The notes: a model not told the origin generated them from the sequence alone. Numbered from the stretch's first letter, positions 1 to 10,259 are shown. The stretch is 64,000 nucleotides of DNA from Cyanobacteriota bacterium SRBZ.bins.94.201705 (GCA_030549855.1 JAUQQP010000005.1:1-64000); one strand, 5' to 3'. A program made the numbers and translations.

Positions 1-452
1 TCTGGGATATAGATTTCCCCACAGTAAAGAATTATTAAGTCCCTACGACCATAACTAGTATAGTCTTCTGCAATCAAATCAAAGCGCTAGAAAACTGTAT
101 ATTACACAGGCTAAGTAATCCTCGTAATTGGCTATTTGGTTTTTTCTCTTTCCAGTAGGCAAAAAGACTTTGGACTATGGTTTCAAACTGTCCCAGGTTA
201 GTAGTCTTGAGATAGCCTTCGTCGGGACTTTTTTACAGTAGGGTATCCTGCCTGGAATAAAAGGTTTTCTGGCCTTATCTGGTAAATCTCAAAAGCCTTT
301 CTGTTGCTGAAAGGGGGTGCCTGTCTCAAACCAGTGGGACTTGGATTCTCTTTTGTCAAGATAAAGTAGTAGGTCAAGGGGGTTGTAAACTGGCTACCCC
401 AACTGTAGCTATTGTACCATTGTTTTATGTCCTCTAGATTTTCCCCTTTCAA
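1..452 (-). pseudogene. Decayed AAA-ATPase-like / PD-(D/E)XK nuclease-fold gene, C-terminal part
   Basis: Reading leftward, the stretch 452-198 begins with LEDIKQWYNSYSW, which resembles the IKxWYNGYSW motif of the AAA-ATPase-like family (PF09820), and continues to ENLLFQAGYPTVK, the usual LLFQTGYLTIK segment. The frame is then lost. Further on, in other frames of the same strand, RKNQIANYEDYLACVIYSF and then IAEDYTSYGRRDLIIL can be read. These match the C-terminal PD-(D/E)XK part of such proteins (PF08011: YEGYYASVFYAYL, then EDxTNxGRxDL). At least two frameshifts and one in-frame stop separate the pieces, and the N-terminal ATPase half is missing upstream of 452. I read it as a dead accessory gene that continues past the left edge. 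Family identity is from recalled motifs, not from a search. Confidence 0.7.
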
Positions 453-728
453 AGGACTTTGTCCTGGCTGATGTCATTAAGCTGGTTTAAGCCGGAAAAT
501 ATAGACACTTTACAGTAGCACCAAACCCCGCCTCCCTTTTTCTAAGATTTCAGTTGCCCTTTCTCCTTAGAGTCTGTTTCTGTATTTTTGTCTTCTGTAC
601 TACCTATTGCTTTCTTTGTTGTTCCCACTGTTTATGGCTAAGAATTTTAAATATTTATTCCCTTCTTCGAACCCACCCTTTATACTCTATTTGTAAGTCA
701 GGTTTCTCTATTAAATTGGAGCGCCAGC
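453..728. other. Non-coding stretch upstream of rmlD
   Basis: This stretch is T-rich on the plus strand and I see no recognisable coding sequence in it. A short inverted repeat (GCTGGTTTAAGCC, about 481-493) lies just past the truncated 5' end of the AAA-like remnant. The rmlD start is preceded by TTGGAGCGCC. No good sigma-70 hexamer pair is evident. Confidence 0.4.
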
Positions 729-1598
729 ATGAAAATAATTTTATTTGGCTGCGAAGGACAGGTAGGGAAGGAAATGAGGCATCTGTTTCAATATTCACCT
801 GATTTTTACCCTATAAATCGCCAGAAAGTTGACCTAAATTTAGAACAAAAAATAAGGGAATGTATAGGAGAAATTAAGCCAGATATTGTAATAAATGCCG
901 CGGCTTATACGGCAGTAGATAAGGCAGAATCTGAACCAGAATTAGCTCTACAGATTAACGGCATTGCCCCAAAAATAATGGCAGAGGAAACGGAAAAAAT
1001 AAGGGCAAAGTTTATCCACATTTCTACAGATTATGTGTTTGACGGCAGGGCCAATAAACCCTACTTGGAAACAGATAAAACTAACCCTCTGGGGGTATAT
1101 GGGAAAACTAAACTACAAGGGGAGGAAAATATAAGGGCAATTAGCAGTAACTTTGTCATTATAAGAACTGCTTGGGTTTATGGCAAATATGGTAAGAGTA
1201 ATTTTGTCAAAACTATGCTAAAATTGGGGCAAGAAAGGGAGACAATTAGAGTAGTAATGGATCAAACCGGCTGTCCCACTCTAGCAGAAAACATAGCTAA
1301 GGTGATAAAAAAAATAATAGAAACCCGAGGCAAGGATTCGCAACAGGAAATATATCACCTAACAGATTTGGGAGTGTGTAGCTGGTATGATTTTGCTGTA
1401 AATATAATTAAAAATGCCCACCAAAAAGGATATGATTTAAGGGTAAAGGAAGTATTGCCTATTTTGACAGAAGAATACCCGACACCGGCAAAACGTCCGG
1501 CTTATTCGGTGTTAAATACCAGCAAAATAAGAAGAGAATACGATTTGACTCTGCCTTACTGGTTGGAAAGTCTGGAGAGATATTTTTACAGTCTATAA
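729..1598 (+). CDS. rmlD: dTDP-4-dehydrorhamnose reductase (RmlD/RfbD)
   Basis: This 289-residue extended SDR enzyme reduces dTDP-4-dehydro-L-rhamnose to dTDP-L-rhamnose with NAD(P)H, the last step of rhamnose donor synthesis for cell-surface polysaccharide. The nucleotide-binding glycine motif GCEGQVG is at residues 7-13, the STDYVFDG block at 99-106, and the catalytic YxxxK (YGKTK) at 124-128. Length is normal for the family. The start is supported by GGAGC nine bases upstream. The other rml genes are not adjacent, so the gene stands alone next to the broken AAA-like gene. It converges on bvdR with a 230-base gap. Confident in family and product. Confidence 0.93.
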   Translation: MKIILFGCEGQVGKEMRHLFQYSPDFYPINRQKVDLNLEQKIRECIGEIKPDIVINAAAYTAVDKAESEPELALQINGIAPKIMAEETEKIRAKFIHISTDYVFDGRANKPYLETDKTNPLGVYGKTKLQGEENIRAISSNFVIIRTAWVYGKYGKSNFVKTMLKLGQERETIRVVMDQTGCPTLAENIAKVIKKIIETRGKDSQQEIYHLTDLGVCSWYDFAVNIIKNAHQKGYDLRVKEVLPILTEEYPTPAKRPAYSVLNTSKIRREYDLTLPYWLESLERYFYSL

Positions 1599-1828
1599 GA
1601 GTGTATGTTGGCTTATGAAAGAAAGGCAGAAAAGACAACACCACCCAATCCCTGTAATTGCCCGAAAAAACATGGTTTAAGTATAAACAAGTGCCAGGTA
1701 TATTTCGATGAATTAAAACTATAAATAAATAGCAATCAAACCATCTGCCTCCTGGAATTGGGGGTGGCCATTTCGTCAAGCCTTTTGGGGGAGGGAAGAA
1801 TAAAAAAGCTGAACAATTTTGGAGACTT

Positions 1829-2797
1829 TTAGGGAAGGAAGACTAGACTTTTGGTTTGATCAGCCTTTTGGATGGCTTCTGCTACTTTGAGGGCATAAAT
1901 ACTAGCCTCTGGGGTAAAATAGAGAGGCTTACCCTGAGTGAGGTAGTCAATGACGGCTTCTGTATCCTTATAGAATAAACCACGTCTACCAGCTACCTCG
2001 ATTTCCGTCTCTTCACTGCCACGGATGATTTTGCCCTTTTCTCCCTCAAATTTTAATGTACCCCTGTTGCCATAAATTTCTAAAACCCTCTCGCTACTTT
2101 TAAACTCATCCCCCTTGCCTAAGGTTAGACAAACCAAAATTCCGTTTTTGAAGGAAAGTTGTGCCTGACAATAACAGGAAGAAAAATAACCCGGGTGAGG
2201 ACTATCCCAAAAACGACTATAACAGGTTACCGAGTCTACCTTGCCAAACAAGTCAGTAAAACGGGTAATGCGGGAGACTGCGGCGATGAAGGGATACCCA
2301 TAACAGGAGTAGTTAAAAGTCCAATTGGGGGTTAATTGGCTTTTAAGGGTAATGGTACTATAGCGGGCCAAAAAGGGTTCGCCTATTTCTGGTAAGTATT
2401 TTTTAATAGCTTGATGTACTCCCCCCAAAATTTCAATATGTTCTACATGAAGTAGTTTGTTGCGACTACGGGCAAGTTGCAGCAACTCGTCGGCTTCTTG
2501 GGGGTATATAGTGAGGGGGTATTCCACTATAACATGTTTGTCGGCTTGCAGTGCTGCCCTGACTATTGTTCCATGCTCTTTGTTTACATTAGAAATACAA
2601 ACCAAGTCGATGGTGGTGTCTTCAATCAAATCCTGCCAACTGGAAACATAGGGGATGCCATAGGTTTTACTGAAGGACATGGTTTTGGCGGGGGTGTTGC
2701 CTGCCACTGCCACTATTGTAGTAAAAGGATGTTGCAGAAATGATTCAGCTCGTCGCTGGGCGGCATAACCGGTGCCTACTAGGCCTACTCTTAGCAT
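1829..2797 (-). CDS. bvdR: Biliverdin reductase, Gfo/Idh/MocA family (BvdR)
   Basis: This 322-residue protein has an N-terminal Rossmann fold (VGTGYAAQRR, residues 7-16) and a Gfo/Idh/MocA C-terminal domain. Several blocks agree with the Synechocystis BvdR as I recall it: the GTGYAAQRRAE start, KLLHVEHIE, GGVHQAI, ARYST, SRITRFTDLFG, RFWD, RRGLF, and DTEAVIDYLTQGKPLY. Cyanobacterial BvdR reduces biliverdin IXalpha to bilirubin with NADPH and is reported to influence phycobilisome content. A generic sugar oxidoreductase is the alternative, but the family-specific blocks favour BvdR. It is transcribed away from the Hpt gene across a 112-base gap. The ATG start opens directly with the Rossmann strand. 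Confidence 0.85.
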   Translation of the reverse strand: MLRVGLVGTGYAAQRRAESFLQHPFTTIVAVAGNTPAKTMSFSKTYGIPYVSSWQDLIEDTTIDLVCISNVNKEHGTIVRAALQADKHVIVEYPLTIYPQEADELLQLARSRNKLLHVEHIEILGGVHQAIKKYLPEIGEPFLARYSTITLKSQLTPNWTFNYSCYGYPFIAAVSRITRFTDLFGKVDSVTCYSRFWDSPHPGYFSSCYCQAQLSFKNGILVCLTLGKGDEFKSSERVLEIYGNRGTLKFEGEKGKIIRGSEETEIEVAGRRGLFYKDTEAVIDYLTQGKPLYFTPEASIYALKVAEAIQKADQTKSLVFLP

Positions 2798-2909
2798 CTA
2801 TTGTCCTTTTCCGTTAATGGCTAGGGGAATTATAACACTAGTTTTCTGACCTGTCTTTAGGGGTATATACTAAAAGTGAGGCCATGGCAATAGTTGAGGA
2901 GAAGAAATT

Positions 2910-3896
2910 ATGGACGGTGGCAATAACGAGAAGATAGTGGGTTATTTTATAGAAGAGGCAAGGGAACATCTGGAGACTATAGAAAAGGGGATTTTGGAGT
3001 TGGAATTGGCAGTAGAAGACAAAGAGAGGATAAATGAGCTATTTCGGGCAGCACACTCCATCAAAGGGGGGGCAGCCATGCTCAACTTTACGGCCATTCA
3101 GAAGGCAGCACACCGTTTGGAGGATGCCTTTAAAATCCTAAGAGATCAACCCATTCAGCCCGACTCCACCCTCGAAAGTCTTTTTTTGAAGGCCTATGAC
3201 ATTCTACAGGATTTGATTGAACGACTGCAAGGCCCCTTTGGCTTATCACCGGAGGAAGGGGAACAAATCATGAAAGAGGCTGAACCCCGTTTTGTGGAAC
3301 TACTCAATTATATCGAACAATTGGCCACTGGGGATGTGCCTCCTCCCACTACAGAAAAACTTACCCTGACTTCTGTTACTGCCGCCAAGGCAGCCTCCAA
3401 TCCCGTCACTGCTACCTCCCGGTCACATACGTCTCAGACAGAAGTCCCACAAGAGGCTTCTCCAGCAGAAGAGAAGGTAACTGTTAGGGTAAGACAGATT
3501 TTACAACAAATGTTGGCCATATTCAAACAGGAGCCTACCCCCAACAACCGTCAACAGTTACAAAACTTGTGTGACAAACTGGCCCAATTGGCACCAGGGG
3601 AGAGTGGCTGGCAGAATCTCATCCGATGTGCCAAACAAGCCATTGCTAATCCTAAACACTCCTATCGTCTGTTGGCGCCAGTGGTTATCAAGGAAATCAA
3701 ACTAGCGGGGGATTGTTTAGATGTGGGCAAAGGCTCAGAAATCATCCCCTCTCAGGGGTTGGAACAACTGGCCTATTCTAAGTTACCACAGGTATTGGTC
3801 ACTGTGGACCCGGTTATTGCCGCCGATACCCTTTCTAAGGTGTTTACTAAGGAACAAATAGCCAAACTGGTCAGCCTATTACAAGCCCACAGTTAG
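2910..3896 (+). CDS. Hpt-domain phosphotransfer protein
   Basis: This 328-residue protein has a histidine phosphotransfer domain at residues 1-120. The RAAHSIKGGAAML motif places the phosphorylated histidine at His49. Residues 145-175 are low-complexity linker rich in Thr, Ala and Ser. The remaining 150 residues are helical and match no domain I recognise. Hpt proteins relay phosphate between hybrid kinases and response regulators, but no kinase or receiver gene is adjacent, so it is an orphan. The start is supported by GAGGAG eight bases upstream. Its stop overlaps the stop of the convergent acyltransferase gene by four bases (TTAG). Confidence 0.85.
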   Translation: MDGGNNEKIVGYFIEEAREHLETIEKGILELELAVEDKERINELFRAAHSIKGGAAMLNFTAIQKAAHRLEDAFKILRDQPIQPDSTLESLFLKAYDILQDLIERLQGPFGLSPEEGEQIMKEAEPRFVELLNYIEQLATGDVPPPTTEKLTLTSVTAAKAASNPVTATSRSHTSQTEVPQEASPAEEKVTVRVRQILQQMLAIFKQEPTPNNRQQLQNLCDKLAQLAPGESGWQNLIRCAKQAIANPKHSYRLLAPVVIKEIKLAGDCLDVGKGSEIIPSQGLEQLAYSKLPQVLVTVDPVIAADTLSKVFTKEQIAKLVSLLQAHS

Positions 3897-4741
3897 TCTT
3901 CCTGATACAATCTGTCTAATTCTGCCTGCATCCTATTTACTACCAGCTCGTAACACTCTTGTACATAGTCTCGCTTCTTACTAACAGACTCCCCATAGCG
4001 GGGGAAATAAATGGGTGGACAAACACGGGTGGTAATTTGTACTGGCAGGGGTATATTGGGCAATGGCCCCACTGCCAACCCCCATGGCAATCCCAGGTAT
4101 ATGGGGAAAACCCGTGGTTCTTCTTGTATTGCCCATGGTATTATCTCCTTCAATTCTTTATATATATCCGCAATTACAAAAAGACTATCATGAGCGCCCT
4201 TGGAGATGAGGGGGATGATGGGCAGATGGTATTTCAGGGCCAGTTTCACAAAACCCTTACGCCCCATGAATTTGATTTTTGTCCTTTCCCAGTGGGGGCG
4301 AAATACGTCCTCACCGCCGCCGGGGTATACTAGGATGCTGGCCCCTTTTTCGATGGCAGCCATAGCCATAGAGGGGTGGGCGCGGATGGCACCAGTTTTA
4401 GCGGCTATTTTTGCCACCTGGGGGTATATGTCCCAGATTAGGGGGTGCATTAGGCCATAGGCCAGTCTTTCCACGCCAAAAAAGCGAAACCAGTCGTAGA
4501 TCATCATTATCATGTCGGGGGCAGCCAATCCCCCATTATGTGAGCCTACCAATAATACTTGTCCTTCGGGGATATTTTCCCAGCCGCTAGTTTTTACCCT
4601 AAAATAGTACTCATATAAAAACCCCCAAAGGGGCATTAATTTTTCTATCACTTTTGGGTCTCTTTCTGTCAACGACCACCCCGATGCCCTATTTTTACCT
4701 ACTTCTATTCCGTTAATTTCTTCCAGGAATATACCCATCAT
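3893..4741 (-). CDS. Lysophospholipid acyltransferase family protein
   Basis: This 282-residue protein carries an LPLAT-type acyltransferase core. The catalytic His block is SHNGGLAAPD (residues 67-76), an SHNGG variant in which the Asp is farther away than in the HX4D of PlsC. It is followed by GAIRAHP and the substrate-binding block ILVYPGGGEDVFRP. This variant is seen in bacterial proteins related to diacylglycerol acyltransferases and hemolysin-type acyltransferases, so the acceptor may not be lysophosphatidate. There is no transmembrane span. It is the last gene of the leftward block and shares its final bases with the Hpt gene. The fold is certain; the substrate is not. Confidence 0.85.
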   Translation of the reverse strand: MMGIFLEEINGIEVGKNRASGWSLTERDPKVIEKLMPLWGFLYEYYFRVKTSGWENIPEGQVLLVGSHNGGLAAPDMIMMIYDWFRFFGVERLAYGLMHPLIWDIYPQVAKIAAKTGAIRAHPSMAMAAIEKGASILVYPGGGEDVFRPHWERTKIKFMGRKGFVKLALKYHLPIIPLISKGAHDSLFVIADIYKELKEIIPWAIQEEPRVFPIYLGLPWGLAVGPLPNIPLPVQITTRVCPPIYFPRYGESVSKKRDYVQECYELVVNRMQAELDRLYQED

Positions 4742-4799
4742 TTTTGCTAATTTGCTATGACTATTATCTCCACTGTTGCTTCTGATTATAATTTCCTGC

Positions 4800-5270
4800 T
4801 TATTCTAATCTTTCCCACTGAGAGAAGGTAGCTGCTTGGCCACAAAACTCTCCTTTTTCGTCTATTAGATTCCAAAGAGTGATGTCTTTTATGTGGTATT
4901 TTTTGCCGGTTTTGGATATTCTAATGCCTTCAAAGTTGGACACAAAGCCTTTCTCCACCGTTTGTTGCAATAATCTTTCCCTTTCTTCCCTTAAAAGAGG
5001 CTCGGTGGTAGTGCGGGAGGGGGTTTTAAGCAATTCCTCCCAATTCATTTCCCATAATTGAAGTCCTTTTTTGTTGGCGTAATTGTACAGAGGGTCTGGG
5101 TCATTATTGTGGGAGAAAACTACAAAGTTGGCGTGGAATAAATTTTCTGAATCTTTTAGGGCATCTCCGCTGCGTTGTATTAATTCTTTTCCTAGAAATT
5201 TTCTGTAGCTGTCTAGGATAATCTGGACCCATTTTACTACTTGTGGTTGTCGCCAAATCTCCTGGTACAT
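4800..5270 (-). CDS. MEKHLA-domain protein (PAS-like sensor domain)
   Basis: This 156-residue protein matches the MEKHLA domain (PF08670), a PAS-like fold otherwise known from the C-terminus of plant HD-ZIP III factors and from stand-alone bacterial and cyanobacterial proteins. Recognisable blocks are FSHNNDPDPLYNYAN, LQLWEMNWEELLKTPSR, ERLLQQTVEKGF and RISKTGKKYHI. It has no output domain, so it probably acts through a partner or binds a small ligand. A TATAAT lies on the minus strand at 5293-5288, only about 17 bases before the ATG, which would give a very short leader. The ligand is unknown. Confidence 0.85.
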   Translation of the reverse strand: MYQEIWRQPQVVKWVQIILDSYRKFLGKELIQRSGDALKDSENLFHANFVVFSHNNDPDPLYNYANKKGLQLWEMNWEELLKTPSRTTTEPLLREERERLLQQTVEKGFVSNFEGIRISKTGKKYHIKDITLWNLIDEKGEFCGQAATFSQWERLE

Positions 5271-5320
5271 TTCTGGTATCCAGCTGGATTATAGCTACCA
5301 TATTTTAACACATTACCTCC

Positions 5321-5749
5321 TCACCTGTCACCAATTTGGGCGAAATAGTTAGCCCCAAAAATTGCCTCAGGATGGACATAAAATTTGAACTCCAGGATGT
5401 TAAAAAATGGATCTTGTAAAAAGAAGGTATAGTGTTCAGTAATTTGGCCAGGAAAACGAATTTTTGGAGGCTGATAAAAGGGTATATTAAACTTTTCACA
5501 ACGAGATAATAGGGCCTCCCAGTGAGATTTTTCTGGAAAAATAATACCAAAATGACGGGGATAAATACCCAGAGGCGGTGATAATTCTTCCTTAGTAATA
5601 TGCCCTACTAGTTGGTGCCCATAGAAGTTAAAAATAATGGCATGCTGGTTGACTCTGCCTATCTCACAGCCCAGGAGGTTACCATAAAACCGTTTTGCCT
5701 CTTCAATGTCAGTAATAGGGATAGCTAAATGAAAGACATAATTACTCAT
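5321..5749 (-). CDS. VOC-family (glyoxalase-like) metal-dependent protein
   Basis: This 142-residue protein has two beta-alpha-beta-beta-beta modules of the vicinal oxygen chelate fold. The N-terminal strand begins FHLAIPITDIEEAKRFYGN with His7 as a likely metal ligand. The second module ends FFLQDPFFNILEFKFY, where the final Glu is the usual ligand. VOC proteins include glyoxalases, dioxygenases and resistance proteins, and the sequence alone does not say which. It lies 95 bases downstream of acnB on the same strand and 50 bases upstream of the MEKHLA gene. Confidence 0.85.
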   Translation of the reverse strand: MSNYVFHLAIPITDIEEAKRFYGNLLGCEIGRVNQHAIIFNFYGHQLVGHITKEELSPPLGIYPRHFGIIFPEKSHWEALLSRCEKFNIPFYQPPKIRFPGQITEHYTFFLQDPFFNILEFKFYVHPEAIFGANYFAQIGDR

Positions 5750-5844
5750 ATTTTTCTCCAGATGGTACTGATAAATAAACTGTTTTTGAGAGGTGAGGGG
5801 GGGAAAAACTCCCCCTAGAGGTAGCAGTGTGCCTGGCAGGAATT

Positions 5845-8454
5845 TTACAGTTTTATTTCTTCTAATTTGGGCATTTTTTCAGGAGGGATAATGCGGCCTT
5901 CATCTTCAAATCCCTCAATTTCATGGAAGTTTAAATAGCGATACAATTCGCCGCGGAAGGGGTCAATTTTCTCCCTCACAATGTCCATATACTCCTCAAC
6001 AGTGGGGATTCGGCCAAGGAGGGCACAAACGGCGGCTAGTTCAGCTGAACCAAGATAAACCCTAGCGCCTTTGCCCATGCGGTTGTCGAAGTTGCGGGTG
6101 GAGGTGGAGAAGACAGTGGCATAATCTTGGACACGGGCTTGATTGCCCATACACAGAGAACACCCAGGTATTTCGGTCCGGGCACCGGCGGCGGCAAAAA
6201 TGCTGTATACCCCTTCGTTGCGCAACTGCTGCTCATCCATGCGGGTGGGGGGACATATCCACAACACGGTTTTTACCCTGCCTGCCCCTTCTAGAATCTT
6301 GGCGGCGGCCCTATAGTGTCCTATGTTTGTCATACAAGAGCCTATAAATACCTCGTCGATTTTGTCACCAGCGCACTCGCTTAAAAGTTTGACGTTGTCT
6401 GGATCATTGGGGGCAGCTACAATAGGCTCTTTGATTTGATTCAGGTCGATTTCGATAATATCAGCATATTCAGCATCCTCATCAGCCGACAGGAGGGTAG
6501 GATTAGCCAGCCACTGCTCCATTTTGGCAATGCGACGGAGGAGAGTGCGAGCGTCTTGATACCCCCTGGCTATCATGTTTTTCAACAGACTGATATTGGA
6601 GCGTAAGAATTCTGCCACCGTCTCCTCACTCAGTTTAATGGTACAGGCAGCACAGGAACGTTCGGCAGTGGCGTCTGTTAACTCAAAGGCTTGTTCCACC
6701 TTCAAGTTGGGCAACCCCTCAATTTCCATTATCCGGCCATTGAAGACGTTGATCTTATTCTCCTTGCCCACTGTCAATTTGCCCTGTTGAATAGCTACCC
6801 AGGGGATGGCATTGACAATATCACGGAGGGTGATGCCCGGTTGTATCTCTCCCTTAAACCGGACTAACACCGACTCAGGCATATCTATAGGCATTGAGCC
6901 CAAGGCGGCGGCAAAGGCCACTAAACCTGAGCCTGCGGGGAAGGAGATACCCAGGGGGAAACGGGTGTGGGAATCTGCCCCAGTGCCCACTGTATCAGGC
7001 AGTAACATGCGATTCAACCAGGAGTGGATAATCCCATCGCCGGGGCGCAACACTACACCCCCTCTGCTGGCAAAGAAGTCGGGCAACTCCTTATGGACTT
7101 TGATGTCTACCGGTTTGGGATAGGCGGCGGTATGACAGAATGACTGCAACACCAAGTCGGCACTGAATCCCAGACAGGCCAATTCCTTCAACTCATCCCG
7201 GGTCATGGGTCCGGTTGTATCCTGAGATCCTACGGTCGTAACTACGGGTTCACAGGCAGTACCAGGACGGACGCCCTTAACCCCACAGGCCCTTCCTACA
7301 ATTTTCTGGGCTAGAGTGAATCCTTTGCCGGTATCTGGAGGGGGCGTTGGTCTTACAAACAAGTTACTAGGTTCTAGTCCTAGAGTCTGACGGGCTTTGT
7401 CGGTAAGGCCTCTGCCGATCAACAGGGGGATACGGCCACCAGCCCGGACTTCGTCTAGGAGAGTAACAGGTTTAAGGGTAAAGGTGGTGAGCAGTTCGTC
7501 TTTGTCGTTAGTGATTTTGCCTTCGTAGGGGTAGATGTTAATGACATCGCCGGTGTTTAGCCGGGTGACATCACACTCGATGGGCATGGCGCCAGCATCC
7601 TCAGCGGTATTGAAGAAGATAGGGGCTATTTTGCCGCCCAGAATGTAGCCGCCAGCTCTCTTGTTAGGTACAAAGGGTATATCATGGCCTATATGCCACA
7701 GGAGGGAGTTTATGGCTGATTTACGAGAAGAACCTGTTCCTACTACATCCCCTACATAGGCAACCGGGTAGCCTTTTTGTTTCAGCTGGGCGATGGTCTC
7801 CAGTGCCCCCGGGAATCTAAACTCCAACATGGACAGGGCATGGAGGGGAATATCCGGACGGGTGGTAGCATGGATAGCCGGTGACAAATCGTCTGTATTG
7901 GTTTCCCCAGGCACTTTGAATACGGTTACAGTGATTTTCTCTGGCACTTTTGGCCTAGAAGTAAACCAATCTCCTGCCGCCCAACTGTCCAACACCTGTT
8001 TAGCATGGGGGTTATGGGAAGCCAATTCCACCACATCATGGAAGGCATCAAACACCAACAGGGTTTTGGACAGGGCTGCTGCTGCCTCTGCCGCTATGGT
8101 AGAATCTGGCGACTGTAACAGGTCTATGAGGGATTGTACATTGTAACCCCCCATCATTGTCCCCAACAACCTTACCGCTTCCTGGGGGGATATTACAGGA
8201 CAATTTACCTCTCCCTTAGCAATAGCAGTCAAAAACCCCGCCTTCACATAGGCTGCCTCATCCACCCCCACTGGTACCCTATGGACAAGCAGTGTTAACA
8301 ATTCCTCTTTCAATTCCTCTGGCGGGTTTAACAGGTCGTCACACAATTGCGATACCTGCTTAGCATTTAATGGCAATGGGGGGATACCCAGACGAGCCCT
8401 TTCTGCTACGTGTTGATGATATTCTGCCAACCAGTTCATCTTATTTTTGCTCAC
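5845..8454 (-). CDS. acnB: Bifunctional aconitate hydratase 2 / 2-methylisocitrate dehydratase (AcnB)
   Basis: This 869-residue protein interconverts citrate and isocitrate through cis-aconitate in the cytoplasm. It has the AcnB order: an N-terminal HEAT-like helical domain (1-155), the swivel domain early in the chain (TNTDDLSPA near 190), then the three catalytic domains. The [4Fe-4S] ligands appear as Cys707 (GSCMTN) and Cys765/Cys768 (CSLCMGN). The predicted start is GTG at 8454; ATG at 8439 is possible and would remove five residues. It sits 55 bases downstream of the DUF6930 gene, which itself is 49 bases downstream of cimA, so the three are probably cotranscribed. Confidence 0.96.
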   Translation of the reverse strand: MSKNKMNWLAEYHQHVAERARLGIPPLPLNAKQVSQLCDDLLNPPEELKEELLTLLVHRVPVGVDEAAYVKAGFLTAIAKGEVNCPVISPQEAVRLLGTMMGGYNVQSLIDLLQSPDSTIAAEAAAALSKTLLVFDAFHDVVELASHNPHAKQVLDSWAAGDWFTSRPKVPEKITVTVFKVPGETNTDDLSPAIHATTRPDIPLHALSMLEFRFPGALETIAQLKQKGYPVAYVGDVVGTGSSRKSAINSLLWHIGHDIPFVPNKRAGGYILGGKIAPIFFNTAEDAGAMPIECDVTRLNTGDVINIYPYEGKITNDKDELLTTFTLKPVTLLDEVRAGGRIPLLIGRGLTDKARQTLGLEPSNLFVRPTPPPDTGKGFTLAQKIVGRACGVKGVRPGTACEPVVTTVGSQDTTGPMTRDELKELACLGFSADLVLQSFCHTAAYPKPVDIKVHKELPDFFASRGGVVLRPGDGIIHSWLNRMLLPDTVGTGADSHTRFPLGISFPAGSGLVAFAAALGSMPIDMPESVLVRFKGEIQPGITLRDIVNAIPWVAIQQGKLTVGKENKINVFNGRIMEIEGLPNLKVEQAFELTDATAERSCAACTIKLSEETVAEFLRSNISLLKNMIARGYQDARTLLRRIAKMEQWLANPTLLSADEDAEYADIIEIDLNQIKEPIVAAPNDPDNVKLLSECAGDKIDEVFIGSCMTNIGHYRAAAKILEGAGRVKTVLWICPPTRMDEQQLRNEGVYSIFAAAGARTEIPGCSLCMGNQARVQDYATVFSTSTRNFDNRMGKGARVYLGSAELAAVCALLGRIPTVEEYMDIVREKIDPFRGELYRYLNFHEIEGFEDEGRIIPPEKMPKLEEIKL

Positions 8455-8509
8455 CCGTTGTGTATTTCATATTTCTAGCATATCAGGAACATGAGCACTA
8501 TATCTTACA

Positions 8510-10210
8510 CTACTTATCAACGCGGGTGTAAAACAGATACAACAAATCCTTTGCCTGGGGATTACCACGGGAAGAGCCTCTGGCGCCCATTGCTACCACT
8601 ACACCGCAATAGCCATCGAATTTAGCCACCCTTTTCCGCCACCGTTGGAGGAAATTAGCCTGTTTTGGAAACCACTCCAGGACATAAAAATCCCCCTTAG
8701 TGGTTTGTATTATGCCCACAACCTCATTAGGGAATTTCGAGGGAGCAAACATCACCCGTGCGATGCCCCTTTCCGCCTCCAGACGGGACAACAACTCTTT
8801 AGCCTTAGGTTTAGTAGTTTGGAGAATAACTACAGGGAAAGGAGTGGTAGCAGCTTGGTTGTGAAGTCTGGCAACGGTTTCCGCAGACAGTGGACAACAA
8901 TAACTAGTCTCCGTATATGACACATTGTGGAGACGGGAAAGAAGTAAACTGGGGATAGTATCCAAAAGGACAATAGTATCATAGGGAAGCAGGTCATACT
9001 TAAGGACTTTACCCTTCCCCTTGCCGGAGGATGACAAACCTTCCCCCCTAGCAGAGGACAAGTCTTCCTCCCCACCACCCTCCTCTGGGGCGGAATAAGC
9101 CTGGACGATTTTAGAATCCACCTCCTCCTGGATACGCTCTACAAACCCCTCCAACTCGCAGGTCAAATCTGGCACAGTGGAAACGGAAACCTGGCAGCTG
9201 GAATCATTCTTATCAGGGGATGGGACAACATATTCGGCCTGGACAAGTTTTATAGATTCACCAGCCAAATCATCCTCGTGTTGCTCAATAAAAGAAGCCA
9301 AGGCAGACAAGGCAGCATAGATAGGGAAAATCTCCTCATCATCCTTCAAAGGCCGAATCCCTTCATAGGGGTGGATGCTGCCAAAAACTATGGACACCTT
9401 TTCTCCCTGACACTCCGATTTCCACACCGTAGAGGAAGAAGGATAGGAAGAAAAAGGGGGAGAACAGTTAAAATTCACAAACCAGCAGTCCTGTTGTAAG
9501 AAAATAGACTCCAACTCCTCCTCATCTTGGGAAGAATTATACCTAGTCAGGGCCAAATAAGCTATTGCTTCCCGAAACTGTTTTAAAGAATCCAGGCTGC
9601 GATACAACACAATCCCCCTTTCTTCCCCCATCATCCCCAAGACACAGACATACAAGGAATCGACATGCCAGCGGCTGATGTCGACGCGGAGGATTTCGTC
9701 TTCAGACAATAACAGCCAGGGTTGTAACTGCCAGAGGGAACAAGCCAAATTTCCCAACTTACTCAACAGGTGGGGGGAGAGACGGGATGCATTTTGCAAC
9801 TCACTAGTTTGGAAATTGAACCAAAGTTCGTCCAAAAGAGGCAATTGGGGGCGATAGTCCACCTCTATGTCCAGATTTTGCAACACCCCTCGTAAGAAGA
9901 ATTGTAATTCCCTATCCTTGACTACGATTTTTTTGGGGCGTCCTGGTTTAGCCGGGTTATGAGGGTTTTCAATAGCCTTAAGCAAAACCCTTACCACCGC
10001 CTCCTTCCCCGCACTAGCCTTAACAATGTCCATGGCGCGCACCAGACCATCCGACCCGTCCAACCATATAATACAATCACTCTTCTGGCTGGGGGAAAGA
10101 GGGGTAGAAGCTATCAAATCCTCTACAGGAAGACGACCCCCCTCCCACACATGGGGGATAAGGGGAAGACGTTGTAATCTCTGTCTAGTGCATTCAGGTA
10201 AAGAGGTCAT
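8510..10210 (-). CDS. DUF6930-type conserved cyanobacterial protein
   Basis: This 566-residue protein has no enzyme motif I recognise. The N-terminal half contains the block GRPKKIVVKDRELQFFLRGV and the region I associate with the cyanobacterial DUF6930 domain. An acidic, Ser/Gly-rich linker (about 390-420) follows. A C-terminal block of about 140 residues (DLLPYDTIVLLDTIPS to the end) looks like a second alpha/beta domain. There is no signal peptide or membrane span. Its place between cimA and acnB with gaps of about 50 bases on both sides makes a metabolic or regulatory role possible, but nothing in the sequence proves one. Confidence 0.75.
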   Translation of the reverse strand: MTSLPECTRQRLQRLPLIPHVWEGGRLPVEDLIASTPLSPSQKSDCIIWLDGSDGLVRAMDIVKASAGKEAVVRVLLKAIENPHNPAKPGRPKKIVVKDRELQFFLRGVLQNLDIEVDYRPQLPLLDELWFNFQTSELQNASRLSPHLLSKLGNLACSLWQLQPWLLLSEDEILRVDISRWHVDSLYVCVLGMMGEERGIVLYRSLDSLKQFREAIAYLALTRYNSSQDEEELESIFLQQDCWFVNFNCSPPFSSYPSSSTVWKSECQGEKVSIVFGSIHPYEGIRPLKDDEEIFPIYAALSALASFIEQHEDDLAGESIKLVQAEYVVPSPDKNDSSCQVSVSTVPDLTCELEGFVERIQEEVDSKIVQAYSAPEEGGGEEDLSSARGEGLSSSGKGKGKVLKYDLLPYDTIVLLDTIPSLLLSRLHNVSYTETSYCCPLSAETVARLHNQAATTPFPVVILQTTKPKAKELLSRLEAERGIARVMFAPSKFPNEVVGIIQTTKGDFYVLEWFPKQANFLQRWRKRVAKFDGYCGVVVAMGARGSSRGNPQAKDLLYLFYTRVDK

Positions 10211-10259
10211 AGTTCAAAAAAATAATAACAATACAACCGAGGAAAAAAATAACAGGATA

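Noticed and set aside
5793-5820. AGGGGG/CCCCCT hairpin after acnB as terminator
   Set aside because: The T run is inside the loop and not after the stem on the minus strand, so it is not a normal terminator.
6575-8146. Several plus-strand ORFs antisense to acnB
   Set aside because: They are shadows of a highly conserved enzyme with GC-rich third positions; none resembles a known protein.
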